DNA of 40,883 nt from Nakamurella sp. (lineage in GTDB: Bacteria; Actinomycetota; Actinomycetes; Mycobacteriales; Nakamurellaceae), in assembly GCA_017848755.1 (NCBI GenBank), contig JAFIHI010000213.1:1-40883 (forward strand), read 5' to 3'. The translations under genes and the position numbers were made by a program. The notes under the pieces were generated by a model that made no database searches, was not told the origin of the DNA, and saw only the letters and a program-made list of their open reading frames with translations. This document shows, in pieces, positions 30,988 to 40,257 of this stretch (the first letter of the stretch is position 1; every line of letters begins with the position of its first letter).

Positions 30988-31250
30988 CCGCGGCACCTGC
31001 ACCGCCGCAACCTCGCTTCAGCCGCGGAGCCGTGGTTCGCCCGTCGTGCGGCGCGGTCCCGATCTGACCGTCGCCCAGCTCCGTCGCAATGCGCACACGG
31101 GCGCGGAATCGGGTTCAACCGCAGTCCACAACCGATAGACTGCATCGGATGCCAATGGCGTTGATCCCGGATCCATCCGGGTTGATCCGGTTGTCATGTT
31201 GTCGTTTTGTGACAGACTGGCACCTCATCCCTGCGTCCGCAGGGTTCCGA

Positions 31251-31285
31251 GAGGACATACCGGCGTTCCTGAGCTGTCCTCAATT
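31251..31285 (+). terminator. Possible terminator-like hairpin upstream of cas3
   Basis: GAGGACA (31251-31257) and TGTCCTC (31275-31281) form a perfect seven-base stem with a 17-base loop, followed by AATTTT. It could end transcripts from meaB before the cas promoter. The long loop and short T-run make it a weak candidate. Confidence 0.35.
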
Positions 31286-31318
31286 TTGATGAAGGTTGTA
31301 ATTTTCTCTTTCTGTGTC

Positions 31319-31348
31319 TTGACAGACTCCTCCTTCAACCTTTAGCCT
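31319..31348 (+). promoter_or_regulatory. Promoter of the type I-E cas operon
   Basis: A perfect TTGACA (31319-31324) is followed by 18 bases and TAGCCT (31343-31348), then six bases to the cas3 ATG at 31355. No Shine-Dalgarno sequence is present, so the cas3 transcript is probably leaderless. All eight cas genes follow with overlaps, so this is likely the main promoter of the operon. Confidence 0.72.
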
Positions 31349-31354
31349 CACATC

Positions 31355-34309
31355 ATGCTCGCACCAAGGTCCGACAAAGAACCCTGGCGAGCCGCGTGGG
31401 GCAAGGCCCCGCGGCCGGAGCCTGGTGAGCGTGCGTTGTGGCTGCCCCTCCACTCACACCTCACCGACTCTGGCGAAATCGCACGGTTTATTTGGGATGA
31501 ATGGCTCGGCGCCGGCGTCCGGGCCGTCATCGCGCGAGACGCGGGCAGCGACGAACGCCTCGCCGGGAAGATCGTGGAACTGGCGGCTGCCATTCACGAC
31601 GTGGGCAAGCTGTCCCCGGCATTTGCTGGTCAGGTCCCGGAGATGTGCCGCGAGATGGAGACGCGCGGCTTCCGCTGGAGTGATGGCGCAGTCAAGGAAG
31701 ATTCGCGTGCGCTCCCCCATCCAGTCGCCGGCTACGTGCTGCTCATGCGATATCTCCAGGAGCGCGGCGTACCCCGCCAGAATGCCGAAGCCTTCGCCGT
31801 CATTGTCGGCAGCCACCATGGGGTCCCGCCCAATGACTCTGAGTTAGCGGCCGCAGAGACGGCGCACCGCCTCCTCGGAACCGGCGAATGGGACACGGCA
31901 CGGGCCGCGCTACTCGAGCACGTCATCAGCACACTCGATCTGAAACCTGCGCTCGACGCACTGATCCACGTACGGCTGTCAGATGCGAGCCAGCTGCTGA
32001 TCACGGCGGTGGTGATCATGGCGGACTGGATCGCCTCGAACGCCGACCTCTTCCCGCTCTTCCCGCGGTTCGACGACATCGGCGACCGTTCCGCGGACCG
32101 CGCCAGGCGCGCGTGGCAAACGCTCGACCTGCCACGACCCTGGCGACCAGCCGAGGAGGCCCTGACAGCGGACGCCACCGATCTGCTGCGCTCACGGTTC
32201 GGCGCTTCTTACACCGCCAATCAAGTGCAACGGCTCGCGCTCGACGCTGCCCGATCCATGGCCGAACCGGGGCTGCTGCTGATCGAGGCGGTAATGGGGT
32301 CCGGCAAGACCGAAGCATCTCTCCTTGCGGCGGAAGTCCTTGCTCGGAAATTTGACCGATCGGGTGTGTTCTACGGGCTCCCGACGCGGGCCACCGCCGA
32401 TGCCATTTTTCACCGACTGCTGCGCTGGTGGGAGAGCATCCCCGATGCTGACCACGATCGATCGAGCCGCGGTGTTGCATTACGGCATTCGACCGCGCCT
32501 CTCAACGACGAGTACCGGGCGCTCCCGCGGCGCCACGGTGGCCGAGGCCGGCACGCCGACGACGCCGGCCCGCTAGCGGCTGGCCGACTGGTCGATATCG
32601 GCGTGGACGTCGAGCACGGTGCCGCCCGAGGCTCGAGGCGGCAAGGGCAATACAGCGCCGAGGTTATCGCCCACCACTGGACATCCGGGCGCAAACAGGC
32701 GTCATTCGCAGACACCGTCGTCGCGACGATCGACCACCAACTGCTCGCCGCTCTGACCAGCCGGCACGTGATGCTTCGACATCTCGGCCTGGCCCGTCAG
32801 ATCGTCATCCTCGATGAAGTGCACTCCGCTGATACGTGGATGGAGGTCTACCTCGAGCGAGCGCTGGAGTGGCTGGCGCGCTACGGCGTGCCGGCGATCG
32901 TGCTCTCGGCGACCCTGCCACCCGACCGACGGCGAGGGTTGGTGGAGGCATACGAGCGGGGCAAGCGTGCCGCACAGGTTGTGGTGCGAGCGACGCCGAT
33001 GACGAATGATCCGACGGCGCTCATTCCGACGCGACCAGCCCAACCGCCACCGATGCCGGAGGTTCCCGACTCCGACCGGTACCCCCTTGTCACGACAATC
33101 TCGGGCGGGGAGGTCCACCAGATTAGCGCCGATCCCCCCGTCGGCAGGGAGGTTCGGTTCGACTGGCTAGCCGACGATGACGATGCCCTCGTGACTGCCC
33201 TCGATCCGGTGGTCTCCGCCGGCGGGTGCGCGCTCGTAGTCTGCAACACCGTCAGCCGCGCCGTGAAGCGGTACCGGTATCTCCGGCAGTCGTGGGGCGA
33301 GAGCGTGACGCTCGCCCACTCGCGGTTCATAGCCCACGACCGGATCGGCAAGGACACCTGGCTGCGAGAGACCTTCGGGCCCGGCGAAAATACCGACCGG
33401 GCCGGGCGGATCGTGGTCGCGACCCAGGTCGCCGAACAGTCGCTCGATATCGATTTCGACCTGCTGGTCACCGATCTGGCCCCGATCGACCTGGTGCTGC
33501 AGCGCATCGGGCGCCTGCATCGGCATCCACGAGACGCTCGTCCGGCACCGGGTCGAGTGGCTCGCTGCCTCGTCACCGGGATGGCCCGCCTGCCCGGCGA
33601 AGAGACGCCGCCCCAACTCGATCCGGGCGGCGCGTCGATCTACAGCGTACACCTGTTGCTCCGGTCAGCGGCGCTGCTGCTCGACTATGTCCGCAATGCC
33701 CGCCCGCTCCGATTGCCCGATGACGTGCCCACGTTGGTGCGCGCGTGTTACGGCGCGCAGCCGCTCGGACCATCGAGTTGGCACCCGGCAATGGTTCAGG
33801 CGAAGGATGAGTTCGACAAGACTGCGGACACGACGGCACACGACGCGAAGACCTACCGGCTCCGCGGTCCCGGCGATTCCCGGCTCGTCGTCGGGCTTCT
33901 CCAGGCGAACGCCGGTGAGGCCGAGACGAGCGACGGAGTAACCAAACAGGTTCGTCAGGCGGACGGTGGATTCGAAGTCATCGTCGTCCGGCAGGCCGAA
34001 GACGGCCTGAGCCTGCTGCCATCGTTCGGCGACGAGAGGCTCGTGCCGACCAACACACGGCCCGATGCGGAGACGGCCCGGCTTCTCGCCCGATCGATCG
34101 TCCGCGTGCCCGGCTGGGTCACTCAGTGCCCGAGCGACACCAAACAGGTGCTCGACGAACTCGCCGATCGCTACTACCCCGCATGGCAGCGGGACCCCGT
34201 CATCGCGGGGCAATTGATTCTCACGCTTGACGCGGAAGGGACAGGATCCATGGGCCCATTCACCGTGCACTACGACAGCGAAACCGGATTGGAGGTCACC
34301 CGTGGCTGA
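31355..34309 (+). CDS. cas3: Cas3 nuclease-helicase (HD plus SF2), type I-E
   Basis: Effector nuclease recruited by Cascade to unwind and degrade target DNA. The 984-residue product has an N-terminal HD nuclease domain (LHSHLTDSGEIA, AAIHDVGKLSPAFAGQ with His81-Asp82, then IVGSHHGVPP). The SF2 helicase part has Walker A VMGSGKTEASL (Lys318), the box ILDEVHSADTWM (Asp487-Glu488-Val489-His490), SATLPPDRR and motif VI QRIGRLHRH (Gln716-Arg720). The C-terminal Cas3 domain ends at 34309. All catalytic motifs are intact and length is typical for type I-E. Start at the ATG at 31355, six bases after the -10 box. Its last eight bases overlap the cas8e start. Confidence 0.97.
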   Translation: MLAPRSDKEPWRAAWGKAPRPEPGERALWLPLHSHLTDSGEIARFIWDEWLGAGVRAVIARDAGSDERLAGKIVELAAAIHDVGKLSPAFAGQVPEMCREMETRGFRWSDGAVKEDSRALPHPVAGYVLLMRYLQERGVPRQNAEAFAVIVGSHHGVPPNDSELAAAETAHRLLGTGEWDTARAALLEHVISTLDLKPALDALIHVRLSDASQLLITAVVIMADWIASNADLFPLFPRFDDIGDRSADRARRAWQTLDLPRPWRPAEEALTADATDLLRSRFGASYTANQVQRLALDAARSMAEPGLLLIEAVMGSGKTEASLLAAEVLARKFDRSGVFYGLPTRATADAIFHRLLRWWESIPDADHDRSSRGVALRHSTAPLNDEYRALPRRHGGRGRHADDAGPLAAGRLVDIGVDVEHGAARGSRRQGQYSAEVIAHHWTSGRKQASFADTVVATIDHQLLAALTSRHVMLRHLGLARQIVILDEVHSADTWMEVYLERALEWLARYGVPAIVLSATLPPDRRRGLVEAYERGKRAAQVVVRATPMTNDPTALIPTRPAQPPPMPEVPDSDRYPLVTTISGGEVHQISADPPVGREVRFDWLADDDDALVTALDPVVSAGGCALVVCNTVSRAVKRYRYLRQSWGESVTLAHSRFIAHDRIGKDTWLRETFGPGENTDRAGRIVVATQVAEQSLDIDFDLLVTDLAPIDLVLQRIGRLHRHPRDARPAPGRVARCLVTGMARLPGEETPPQLDPGGASIYSVHLLLRSAALLLDYVRNARPLRLPDDVPTLVRACYGAQPLGPSSWHPAMVQAKDEFDKTADTTAHDAKTYRLRGPGDSRLVVGLLQANAGEAETSDGVTKQVRQADGGFEVIVVRQAEDGLSLLPSFGDERLVPTNTRPDAETARLLARSIVRVPGWVTQCPSDTKQVLDELADRYYPAWQRDPVIAGQLILTLDAEGTGSMGPFTVHYDSETGLEVTRG

Positions 34310-36026
34310 CCAGAGTCGGTTCGACCTCGTCTCCGAGCCGTGGATCACCGTCCTAGGCGACGACGGCCGCACCAGCGACGTCTCGCTGGAAGGCCTGTTC
34401 TCCCGGGCGAGAACCCTGCGCAACATTAGTGGGGAGACGGTCACCCAGGATTTCGCGCTGCTCCGGCTGGCACTCGCCGTGCTGACCCGAGCGCTCGACA
34501 ACCACGGCCCGCGAGAAGTCCGGGACGTCCCCAACGTGATCGAAGCCCTCGCCGACCGCTGGGAAACAGCCGTTGTGCCTGCCGTCTCGGCCTATCTCGC
34601 TCAGCACCGGGACCGATTCGATCTGTTCCATCCGGACCATCCGTTCTACCAGGCGGCTCGTATGCACACCGCAAAGGGCGAGGTGTCGGAGCTGGGGAAG
34701 ATCATCGTCGACATGCCTCCGGGCCGCCCATACCTGTCGATGCGTTCCGCCCGCGCCGCTCAAACGTTGCCAGCGGCCGAGGCGGCGCGCTGGCTGGTCC
34801 ACATCCAGGCGTTCGACCCTTCCGGCATCAAGACCGGCGTGGTCGGCCACCCGCGCGCCACCGGCGGCAAGGTGTACCCGGAGGGTGTGGCGTGGGCTGG
34901 GCAGCTCGGGGCGTTGCACCTCATCGGGGAGTCCTTGCTGCACACGCTGCTGCTCAATCTCTGGGCGGTGCTGCCGAGTTGGGAGGACCGGTCCCTCGAC
35001 CTGCCGCCGTGGGAACGCCCGTATGTCGGCCTCGCCCCGGCACCGGACCTCGCGTCCCGGCCAGCCGGCCCCGTCGACCTATATACCTGGCAGCCGCGGC
35101 GCGTGCTATTGATTGGCGACCGTGATGGCGTCACGGGTGTGCTGGTCACCTACGGTGACGCCTTTACCATCCAGGAGCGGCAACTGGTGGTGCAGTTGGA
35201 GCCGATGTCACTGTGGCGCTATTCCGAGCCACAATCACGCAAGTTCCACACGCCGATCCAGATGCCGAGCCTGCATCGCCCGGGCGTCGCGTTGTGGCGC
35301 GGCATCGCTGCTGTCGTACCCATTGGACAACGACAGGTCGATGAGAAGCATCCCGCGGCGACGCAGTTGGTGGAGCACGCCTCACGGCTCCGGCAGTCGT
35401 CGCTCCTGCCGGAAGGGTTCGTCCGCTACCGGGCGATCGGCGTGACCTACGGCTCCAATAACTCCGTCATCGACGAGATCATCGAGGACTCACTCGATCT
35501 GCCGGCTGCGGCGCTCGATCCGGACGCCACCGAGCTCCGCCAGGTCGCGCTCGGCGGTGTCGGTGCCGCCAAGGAAGGCGTCGCCGCCCTCGCCCGGTTG
35601 GCCCGTGCACTCGCGCGAGCGGCCGGTGCAGACACCGAGGCGTCGCAGGGGCCGGGAGATCGCGCCTACGAGGCTGCCTTCGCCGCACTCGACGCGCCGT
35701 ACCGGAACTGGCTTCGCACCACCCTCGCTCGCGCCGCGGATCACCCCCTCCGCGCCGAGGCCGAGTGGCACGCCTCAGCGCGCCGCATCCTCGACGATCT
35801 CGGCCACTCCCTGGTCTCCCGTGTCCCGGACAAGGCGTGGATCGGATTCGGAAGCACGGGGGCGCGGGACGACGTCGGAATCATCTATCAACGATTCCGT
35901 CGAGACCTTGGGCGGGCGTTCCCCCGCGCCCGCCTACCACGAGACGGCGCCGACGCGGCCATATCGGACGGAATACCAAAAAACAACGCGGTTACATCCC
36001 GCGATCACGAGGAGGATGACGAGTGA
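34302..36026 (+). CDS. cas8e: Cascade large subunit Cas8e (Cse1/CasA)
   Basis: Large subunit of the type I-E Cascade complex; recognises the PAM and recruits Cas3. The 574-residue product begins ADQSRFDLVSEPWITVLGDD, the hallmark Cse1 N-terminus, and continues with FDLFHPDHPFYQAARM and AARWLVHIQAFDPSGIKTG, typical of the family. The C-terminal part, from about 440, is helical, as in the four-helix bundle of Cse1. The GTG at 34302 is chosen because GGAGGT lies five bases upstream and it overlaps the cas3 stop by eight bases; the frame is open from 34227 but has no better start. Its stop overlaps the cse2 GTG. Confidence 0.95.
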   Translation: MADQSRFDLVSEPWITVLGDDGRTSDVSLEGLFSRARTLRNISGETVTQDFALLRLALAVLTRALDNHGPREVRDVPNVIEALADRWETAVVPAVSAYLAQHRDRFDLFHPDHPFYQAARMHTAKGEVSELGKIIVDMPPGRPYLSMRSARAAQTLPAAEAARWLVHIQAFDPSGIKTGVVGHPRATGGKVYPEGVAWAGQLGALHLIGESLLHTLLLNLWAVLPSWEDRSLDLPPWERPYVGLAPAPDLASRPAGPVDLYTWQPRRVLLIGDRDGVTGVLVTYGDAFTIQERQLVVQLEPMSLWRYSEPQSRKFHTPIQMPSLHRPGVALWRGIAAVVPIGQRQVDEKHPAATQLVEHASRLRQSSLLPEGFVRYRAIGVTYGSNNSVIDEIIEDSLDLPAAALDPDATELRQVALGGVGAAKEGVAALARLARALARAAGADTEASQGPGDRAYEAAFAALDAPYRNWLRTTLARAADHPLRAEAEWHASARRILDDLGHSLVSRVPDKAWIGFGSTGARDDVGIIYQRFRRDLGRAFPRARLPRDGADAAISDGIPKNNAVTSRDHEEDDE

Positions 36027-36712
36027 CTGCGACCCAAGCGCCACTGAACGGTGACCCGCCGATAGTGCAACGGCTCAGACAACGCTCGCCTCTCAACGCG
36101 GCCGTTGCCGACCGCGCGCGGCTTCTACAGCGCCTGAGCCTCGAGGATCAACCAAGTGCCGTCCGCGCGTTGGCCGTGCTCAGAAGGGCAATCGGCATGC
36201 CCCCGGGATCGACCCCCGACGTATGGCAGGACACGATCGGGCTGGTGCCCGACGCATTGCTCGGCAAGGGTGACGACCCGAGTGCAGCCGAACTCGCCGC
36301 TCACCATGCAATGACCCTCTTCGCGTTGCACCGTCAGGGCCGCATCGAGCAGGCGCATAGTGACGGTGCCGCACCAGGGAGCGCGTTCGCACGGGTGTCG
36401 CAGCTCCGGGGCAGTGGAAGCGACGATGAAGGCGTCCGTCGCCGATTCGACGCATTGATTACCGCCACGAGCACGGTAGAAGCGGCCCACCATCTCCGCG
36501 GGCTCATACTGCTCGCCCGCGCAGAAGGCGTCGGACTCGACTACGGCTATCTCGCCGACGATCTCGCTGATCTATGGACCCCCCGGCATCGCGACAGGGT
36601 GCGGCTGCGTTGGGCCCGCGAGTACCGAGGCATGCGCACCACGGCACACGACGGCGAATCGAACCCCCCTGCAGACAACCCCATCGACTCAACCTCCGAG
36701 GAGTCATCATGA
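36023..36712 (+). CDS. cse2: Cascade small subunit Cse2 (CasB, Cas11e)
   Basis: Small helical subunit present twice in type I-E Cascade, stabilising the crRNA and displaced DNA strand. The 229-residue product has the family features: a start with arginine-rich helices (RARLLQRLSLEDQPSAVRAL) and AAHHAMTLFALHRQGR in the centre. The C-terminal AHHLRGLILLARAEGVGLDY segment is followed by WTPRHRDRVRLRWAREY, positively charged as expected for nucleic-acid contact. The last 20 residues are polar and probably disordered. The GTG at 36023 overlaps the cas8e stop (GTGA) with GGAGG ten bases upstream. The stop overlaps the cas7e ATG. Confidence 0.93.
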   Translation: MTATQAPLNGDPPIVQRLRQRSPLNAAVADRARLLQRLSLEDQPSAVRALAVLRRAIGMPPGSTPDVWQDTIGLVPDALLGKGDDPSAAELAAHHAMTLFALHRQGRIEQAHSDGAAPGSAFARVSQLRGSGSDDEGVRRRFDALITATSTVEAAHHLRGLILLARAEGVGLDYGYLADDLADLWTPRHRDRVRLRWAREYRGMRTTAHDGESNPPADNPIDSTSEESS

Positions 36713-37866
36713 CCAGGACCTACATCGACTTCCACATTTTGCAGACAGTCCCGCCGAGCTGTGTGAACCGCGACGACACCGGCAGCCCGAAGACCGCGAT
36801 ATACGGCGGCGTGCGGCGCGCACGAGTTTCGTCTCAGGCATGGAAACGAGCGACCCGCCGCCGATTCGAGAGCGAGCTCGAAGCCGAGGACCTCGGAGTG
36901 CGGACCAAGCGGGTCGTCGAAATGGTCGCTTCGGAGCTGCACGCCAGCAACACTCTCGATGACGACGCGGCGACGGAGCTGGCCGCAGCTGTCGTGCAAG
37001 CAGCGGGTCTGAAGCTCACCAAGGCGCGCAAGAGCGATCGGCAGGACACCGAGTTTCTCGTGCTGGTTTCGAAGCAGCAGGCCGCGGCCCTGGCCGAACT
37101 GGCGGTCGCTGCCCTTAGCGAGGCAGGCGAGGTGACGGGGGCAGTGGCCTCGTTAGGCCAGGCCGATTCCAAGCGCGCAGCGAAAGCGGTACTAGGGCAG
37201 GGCAACTCGGTGGACCTCGCGCTGTTCGGCCGCATGGTGGCAAACGACACCGACCTCAATGTGGATGCCAGCTGCCAAGTGGCACACGCAATCTCGGTTC
37301 ACGCGACCGATCCTGAATTCGACTACTTCACCGCGGTGGATGATCTCAAAGGGGCCGACGACCCTGACGGCCAGGGCAATGCCGGAGCCGGGATGATCGG
37401 GACGGTCGAATTCACCTCGGCTACTCTCTACCGGTACGCGTCCATCAACGTCGACGCCCTTGCGAAGAACTTGGGCGACCAGGAGGCGACCCGACGAGCG
37501 ATCACCGCGTTCACCTCGTCATTCGTCCGCTCTATGCCGACCGGAAAGGTGAACACCTTCGCTAACCACACACTTCCCGAGGCGGTGGTCGTTTCGATCC
37601 GTAGCGACCAGCCGGTGTCCTATGTCGGCGCGTTCGAGAACCCGGTGACCGCCGACGGCGGCTATGTGACGCCCGCCGCCTTCGCTTTACGTGATTGGGC
37701 CAAAGAGACTGCGGGGATGTACGGCGTCGAACCGGTATTGACCTTGGTCGCCGGAATGGGCCGCGCCGGAGATGTGCTTGCCGAACTCGGCGAGAGCACT
37801 ACCGTCGCAGCATTGCCCGGAGCGTTGGCCGCGGCGGCGATCGAGCGGCTGCCGGAGCAGCGGTGA
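36709..37866 (+). CDS. cas7e: Cascade backbone subunit Cas7e (Cse4/CasC)
   Basis: Six copies of this RAMP protein form the crRNA-binding backbone of type I-E Cascade. The 385-residue product starts TYIDFHILQTVPPSCVNRDD followed by GSPKTAIYGGVRRARVSSQA and WKRATRRRFE, the classic Cas7e N-terminus. A central FGRMVANDTDLNVDASCQVA and later AITAFTSSFVRSMPTGKVNT are also characteristic. The ATG at 36709 overlaps the cse2 stop as ATGA, with GAGGAG eight to ten bases upstream. The stop overlaps the cas5e GTG. Confidence 0.97.
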   Translation: MTRTYIDFHILQTVPPSCVNRDDTGSPKTAIYGGVRRARVSSQAWKRATRRRFESELEAEDLGVRTKRVVEMVASELHASNTLDDDAATELAAAVVQAAGLKLTKARKSDRQDTEFLVLVSKQQAAALAELAVAALSEAGEVTGAVASLGQADSKRAAKAVLGQGNSVDLALFGRMVANDTDLNVDASCQVAHAISVHATDPEFDYFTAVDDLKGADDPDGQGNAGAGMIGTVEFTSATLYRYASINVDALAKNLGDQEATRRAITAFTSSFVRSMPTGKVNTFANHTLPEAVVVSIRSDQPVSYVGAFENPVTADGGYVTPAAFALRDWAKETAGMYGVEPVLTLVAGMGRAGDVLAELGESTTVAALPGALAAAAIERLPEQR

Positions 37867-38606
37867 CCACGCTCCTTCTCCGGCTGGCTGCGCCGCTGCA
37901 GGCATGGGGCACGGCCTCTCGATTTGCGTATCGCTTCACCGATCCCCAGCCGTCCAAGAGCGCGGTGATTGGACTGCTCGCCGCAGCGCAGGGTCGGCGG
38001 CGTAGCGAGCCGATCGAGGACTTGCTCGCGTTGAGATTCGGCGTGCGGTGCGACCAGCCAGGCACCTTGGTCCGCGACTTTCAGACCGCACGGGCGTTGG
38101 ACGAGAGCTACAGTTTGCCGCTCACCTATCGCTTCTACCTGGGCGATGCCGCATTCGTCGCCGCGATCGAGGGGGAAGACGCACTCGTCAAAGGCCTCGT
38201 CGAGGCGCTTCGGCGCCCTGCCTTCCCGCTGTACCTGGGCCGTCGATCATGCCCTCCGGGACGGCCGATTCTCCTTGGTGTGCGGGACGGATCGTTCGAC
38301 AGCGTGTTGCGGTCGGTCGATCAAGACGCCGGCGCGCCCTGGATTGCATCGGACTGGTACCGACGTCGTCAAGGAACGTCGGTGGATCTCGAGATCGTCC
38401 GAGATGCAGTGGGCGACGAACGACGAACAACGAGTGCCGCCGACGTGCCAATTTCATTCGACCCGAACCACCGGCGCTACGGAATGCGCGACGTGATCAG
38501 GGAGACATACCGCGTCGAAAATGTTCTCGGCCGCAAACAAATTGCGGCGCCAGCGGTGTCGGATCCGATCACCTCGCATTCGCCCTTCGATGCCATGGAG
38601 GCGTGA
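37863..38606 (+). CDS. cas5e: Cascade subunit Cas5e (CasD)
   Basis: Caps the 5' handle of the crRNA in type I-E Cascade. The 247-residue product begins TTLLLRLAAPLQAWGTASRF, the diagnostic Cas5e start, followed by TDPQPSKSAVIGLLAAAQG. YLGRRSCPPGRPILLG and GMRDVIRETYRVENVLG are further family segments. The GTG at 37863 overlaps the cas7e stop (GTGA). Its TGA shares a base with the cas6e ATG (TGATG). Length is normal. Confidence 0.95.
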   Translation: MTTLLLRLAAPLQAWGTASRFAYRFTDPQPSKSAVIGLLAAAQGRRRSEPIEDLLALRFGVRCDQPGTLVRDFQTARALDESYSLPLTYRFYLGDAAFVAAIEGEDALVKGLVEALRRPAFPLYLGRRSCPPGRPILLGVRDGSFDSVLRSVDQDAGAPWIASDWYRRRQGTSVDLEIVRDAVGDERRTTSAADVPISFDPNHRRYGMRDVIRETYRVENVLGRKQIAAPAVSDPITSHSPFDAMEA

Positions 38607-39286
38607 TGGCTCCCTATCTCAGCAGAATCGAGATCAATCCCCGGCGGAGGTCCTCCACACGCGTGCTCGCCTCGCCGCATCGGATGCACGGCGCGGTCAA
38701 TCTGTGCTTTCCACCGAGTGCATCACCGGGCCGGATTCTGTGGCGGGTCGATCGCACCGCTGCCGCGATCTATCTATATCTTGTCAGCGAGGTGGCACCC
38801 GACCCGACAGGTTTCGTAGAGGAGCACGGCTGGCCGGCCGCAGGTGGATGGGTTACCCGCGACTATGCACCGCTTTTGGCGAAGGTTCGTGACGGGGATA
38901 AATTCTCGTTCCGCCTCACGGCCAACCCAGTGCATCATGTCCGACCAGCATTGGAACCTGGTGGTGACAGTGCCGACGTGGCACGACGTCGAGGTCGACG
39001 GTATGCCCATGCCACTGCTTCTCACCAACTGGCCTGGCTGGTGGACAGGGCACGTGGATGGGGGTTCTCGGTCGGATCCCCGGCGGAGCCGACTGCACGC
39101 GTCGTGGAACGACGAAAACTGATCTTCACCCGCGACGAACGAACCGTCACGGTCGGGATCGCTGCGTTCGAAGGAAACCTAATGGTGACGGACGCCGCCG
39201 AACTCCGGCGACGGCTAGTCTCCGGCATCGGCCCCGCCAAGGCCTATGGGTGCGGCATGCTCACGCTGGCACCACCGGTGCCATGA
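38606..39286 (+). CDS. cas6e: CRISPR RNA endoribonuclease Cas6e (Cse3/CasE)
   Basis: Cleaves the CRISPR repeat hairpin to make crRNAs and stays bound to the 3' end. The 226-residue product has two ferredoxin-like halves and ends with the glycine-rich RAMP loop SGIGPAKAYGCGMLTLAP. The N-terminal active-site segment is LASPHRMHGAV, with His28 as the likely catalytic residue. The position normally held by the second active-site Tyr is His25 here. GGAGG lies four bases before the ATG at 38606; a GTG directly before it is in frame. The stop overlaps the cas1e ATG. Confidence 0.94.
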   Translation: MAPYLSRIEINPRRRSSTRVLASPHRMHGAVNLCFPPSASPGRILWRVDRTAAAIYLYLVSEVAPDPTGFVEEHGWPAAGGWVTRDYAPLLAKVRDGDKFSFRLTANPVHHVRPALEPGGDSADVARRRGRRYAHATASHQLAWLVDRARGWGFSVGSPAEPTARVVERRKLIFTRDERTVTVGIAAFEGNLMVTDAAELRRRLVSGIGPAKAYGCGMLTLAPPVP

Positions 39287-40257
39287 CGATCCCGGGGGCT
39301 CCTCCTCCGGCACCGATGGAGTTGGTGCGGGCGGGCGAGCGAGTCTCGTTCCTCTACGTCGAGCACGTGCTCGTCAGTCGCCAGGACAGTGCCGTGACCT
39401 TGACGTCGGACCGCGGTGTCGTCCACGTTCCTGCTGCGCAACTGAGCTGTCTATTGATCGGCCCAGGATGTCGCGTGACGCATCACGCGGTCATGCTGCT
39501 CGCCGAGTCTGGAACCAGCGCGGTTTGGGTTGGCGAAAAGGGCGTGCGGTTCTACGCAGCAGGCCGCGGGCTCACACGGTCGAGTCGAATGCTTGAAGCC
39601 CAGGCCCGGCTCGTTACCAACGAGCGATCCCGTCTCGCCGTTGCGCGCGCCATGTACGCCATGCGGTTCCCAGACGAGGATGTGTCGGCGCTGACCATGC
39701 AACAGCTTCGCGGTCGGGAGGGCGCACGGGTACGCCGCCTCTACCGACAGCACTCGGAACGGACCGGCGTCCCCTGGCGTCGTCGAGATTATCGGCCAGA
39801 CGATTTCGAGGCGTCGGACGACGTCAATAAGGCTCTCTCGGCAGCCAACTCGGCTCTGTACGGCGTGGTGCACGCGACGGTAGTCGCACTTGGCTGTGCC
39901 ACCGGACTTGGATTTGTTCACACCGGCGGCGATCTCGCGTTCGTCCATGACATCGCCGATCTTTACAAGGCCGAAAGCTCAATCCCCGTGGCTTTCGACG
40001 TCGCGTCAGCTGGCGTGACCGACGTCGGGGCCCACAGTCGGCGTCAGATGCGCGATGCCATGGTTGAGCGTCATATTCTCGAGCGCTGCGTCGCAGATAT
40101 TCGACGGCTCATTCTTGGCGATGCCGCTCAGGACTTGAGCGACGAGTGGGAGAACGTGCTCGCATTGTGGGATACCGGCGGTCGGGTGCTTGCAGGTGGG
40201 GTGAACTACGGCGATCCAGCCTCCGGAGACTCCCCTGATACGGTGGCCGACTGGTGA
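39283..40257 (+). CDS. cas1e: CRISPR integrase Cas1e
   Basis: With Cas2e forms the integrase that inserts new spacers at the first repeat. The 324-residue product has the beta-rich N-terminal domain (VSFLYVEHVLVSRQDSAV, GTSAVWVGEKGVRFYA) and a helical catalytic domain. The metal-binding residues fall in the expected contexts: Glu in LRGREGARVRRLY, His in GLGFVHTGGDL and Asp in AFVHDIADLYKAE. The ATG at 39283 overlaps the cas6e stop (ATGA), and its stop overlaps the cas2e GTG. All active-site residues are present, so adaptation is likely functional. Confidence 0.97.
   Translation: MTIPGAPPPAPMELVRAGERVSFLYVEHVLVSRQDSAVTLTSDRGVVHVPAAQLSCLLIGPGCRVTHHAVMLLAESGTSAVWVGEKGVRFYAAGRGLTRSSRMLEAQARLVTNERSRLAVARAMYAMRFPDEDVSALTMQQLRGREGARVRRLYRQHSERTGVPWRRRDYRPDDFEASDDVNKALSAANSALYGVVHATVVALGCATGLGFVHTGGDLAFVHDIADLYKAESSIPVAFDVASAGVTDVGAHSRRQMRDAMVERHILERCVADIRRLILGDAAQDLSDEWENVLALWDTGGRVLAGGVNYGDPASGDSPDTVADW

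Larger units (their letters stand above)
30988..31354 (+). other. Intergenic region between meaB and cas3
   Basis: No convincing gene is seen; a 66-codon frame at 31089-31289 lacks a start context and protein-like composition. The region holds GTTGATCC twice (31160-31167 and 31181-31188) around a tight inverted repeat CCCGGATCCATCCGGG (31166-31181). TGACAGACT occurs twice (31210-31218 and 31320-31328). It also holds a long-loop hairpin at 31251-31285 and the cas promoter. From about 31280 to 31345 the sequence is clearly AT-richer than its surroundings, marking the edge of the CRISPR locus. Confidence 0.7.

Noticed and set aside
31089..31289. 66-codon frame between meaB and cas3
   Set aside because: No ribosome binding site or leaderless box, Cys-rich unnatural composition, and it spans inverted repeats.
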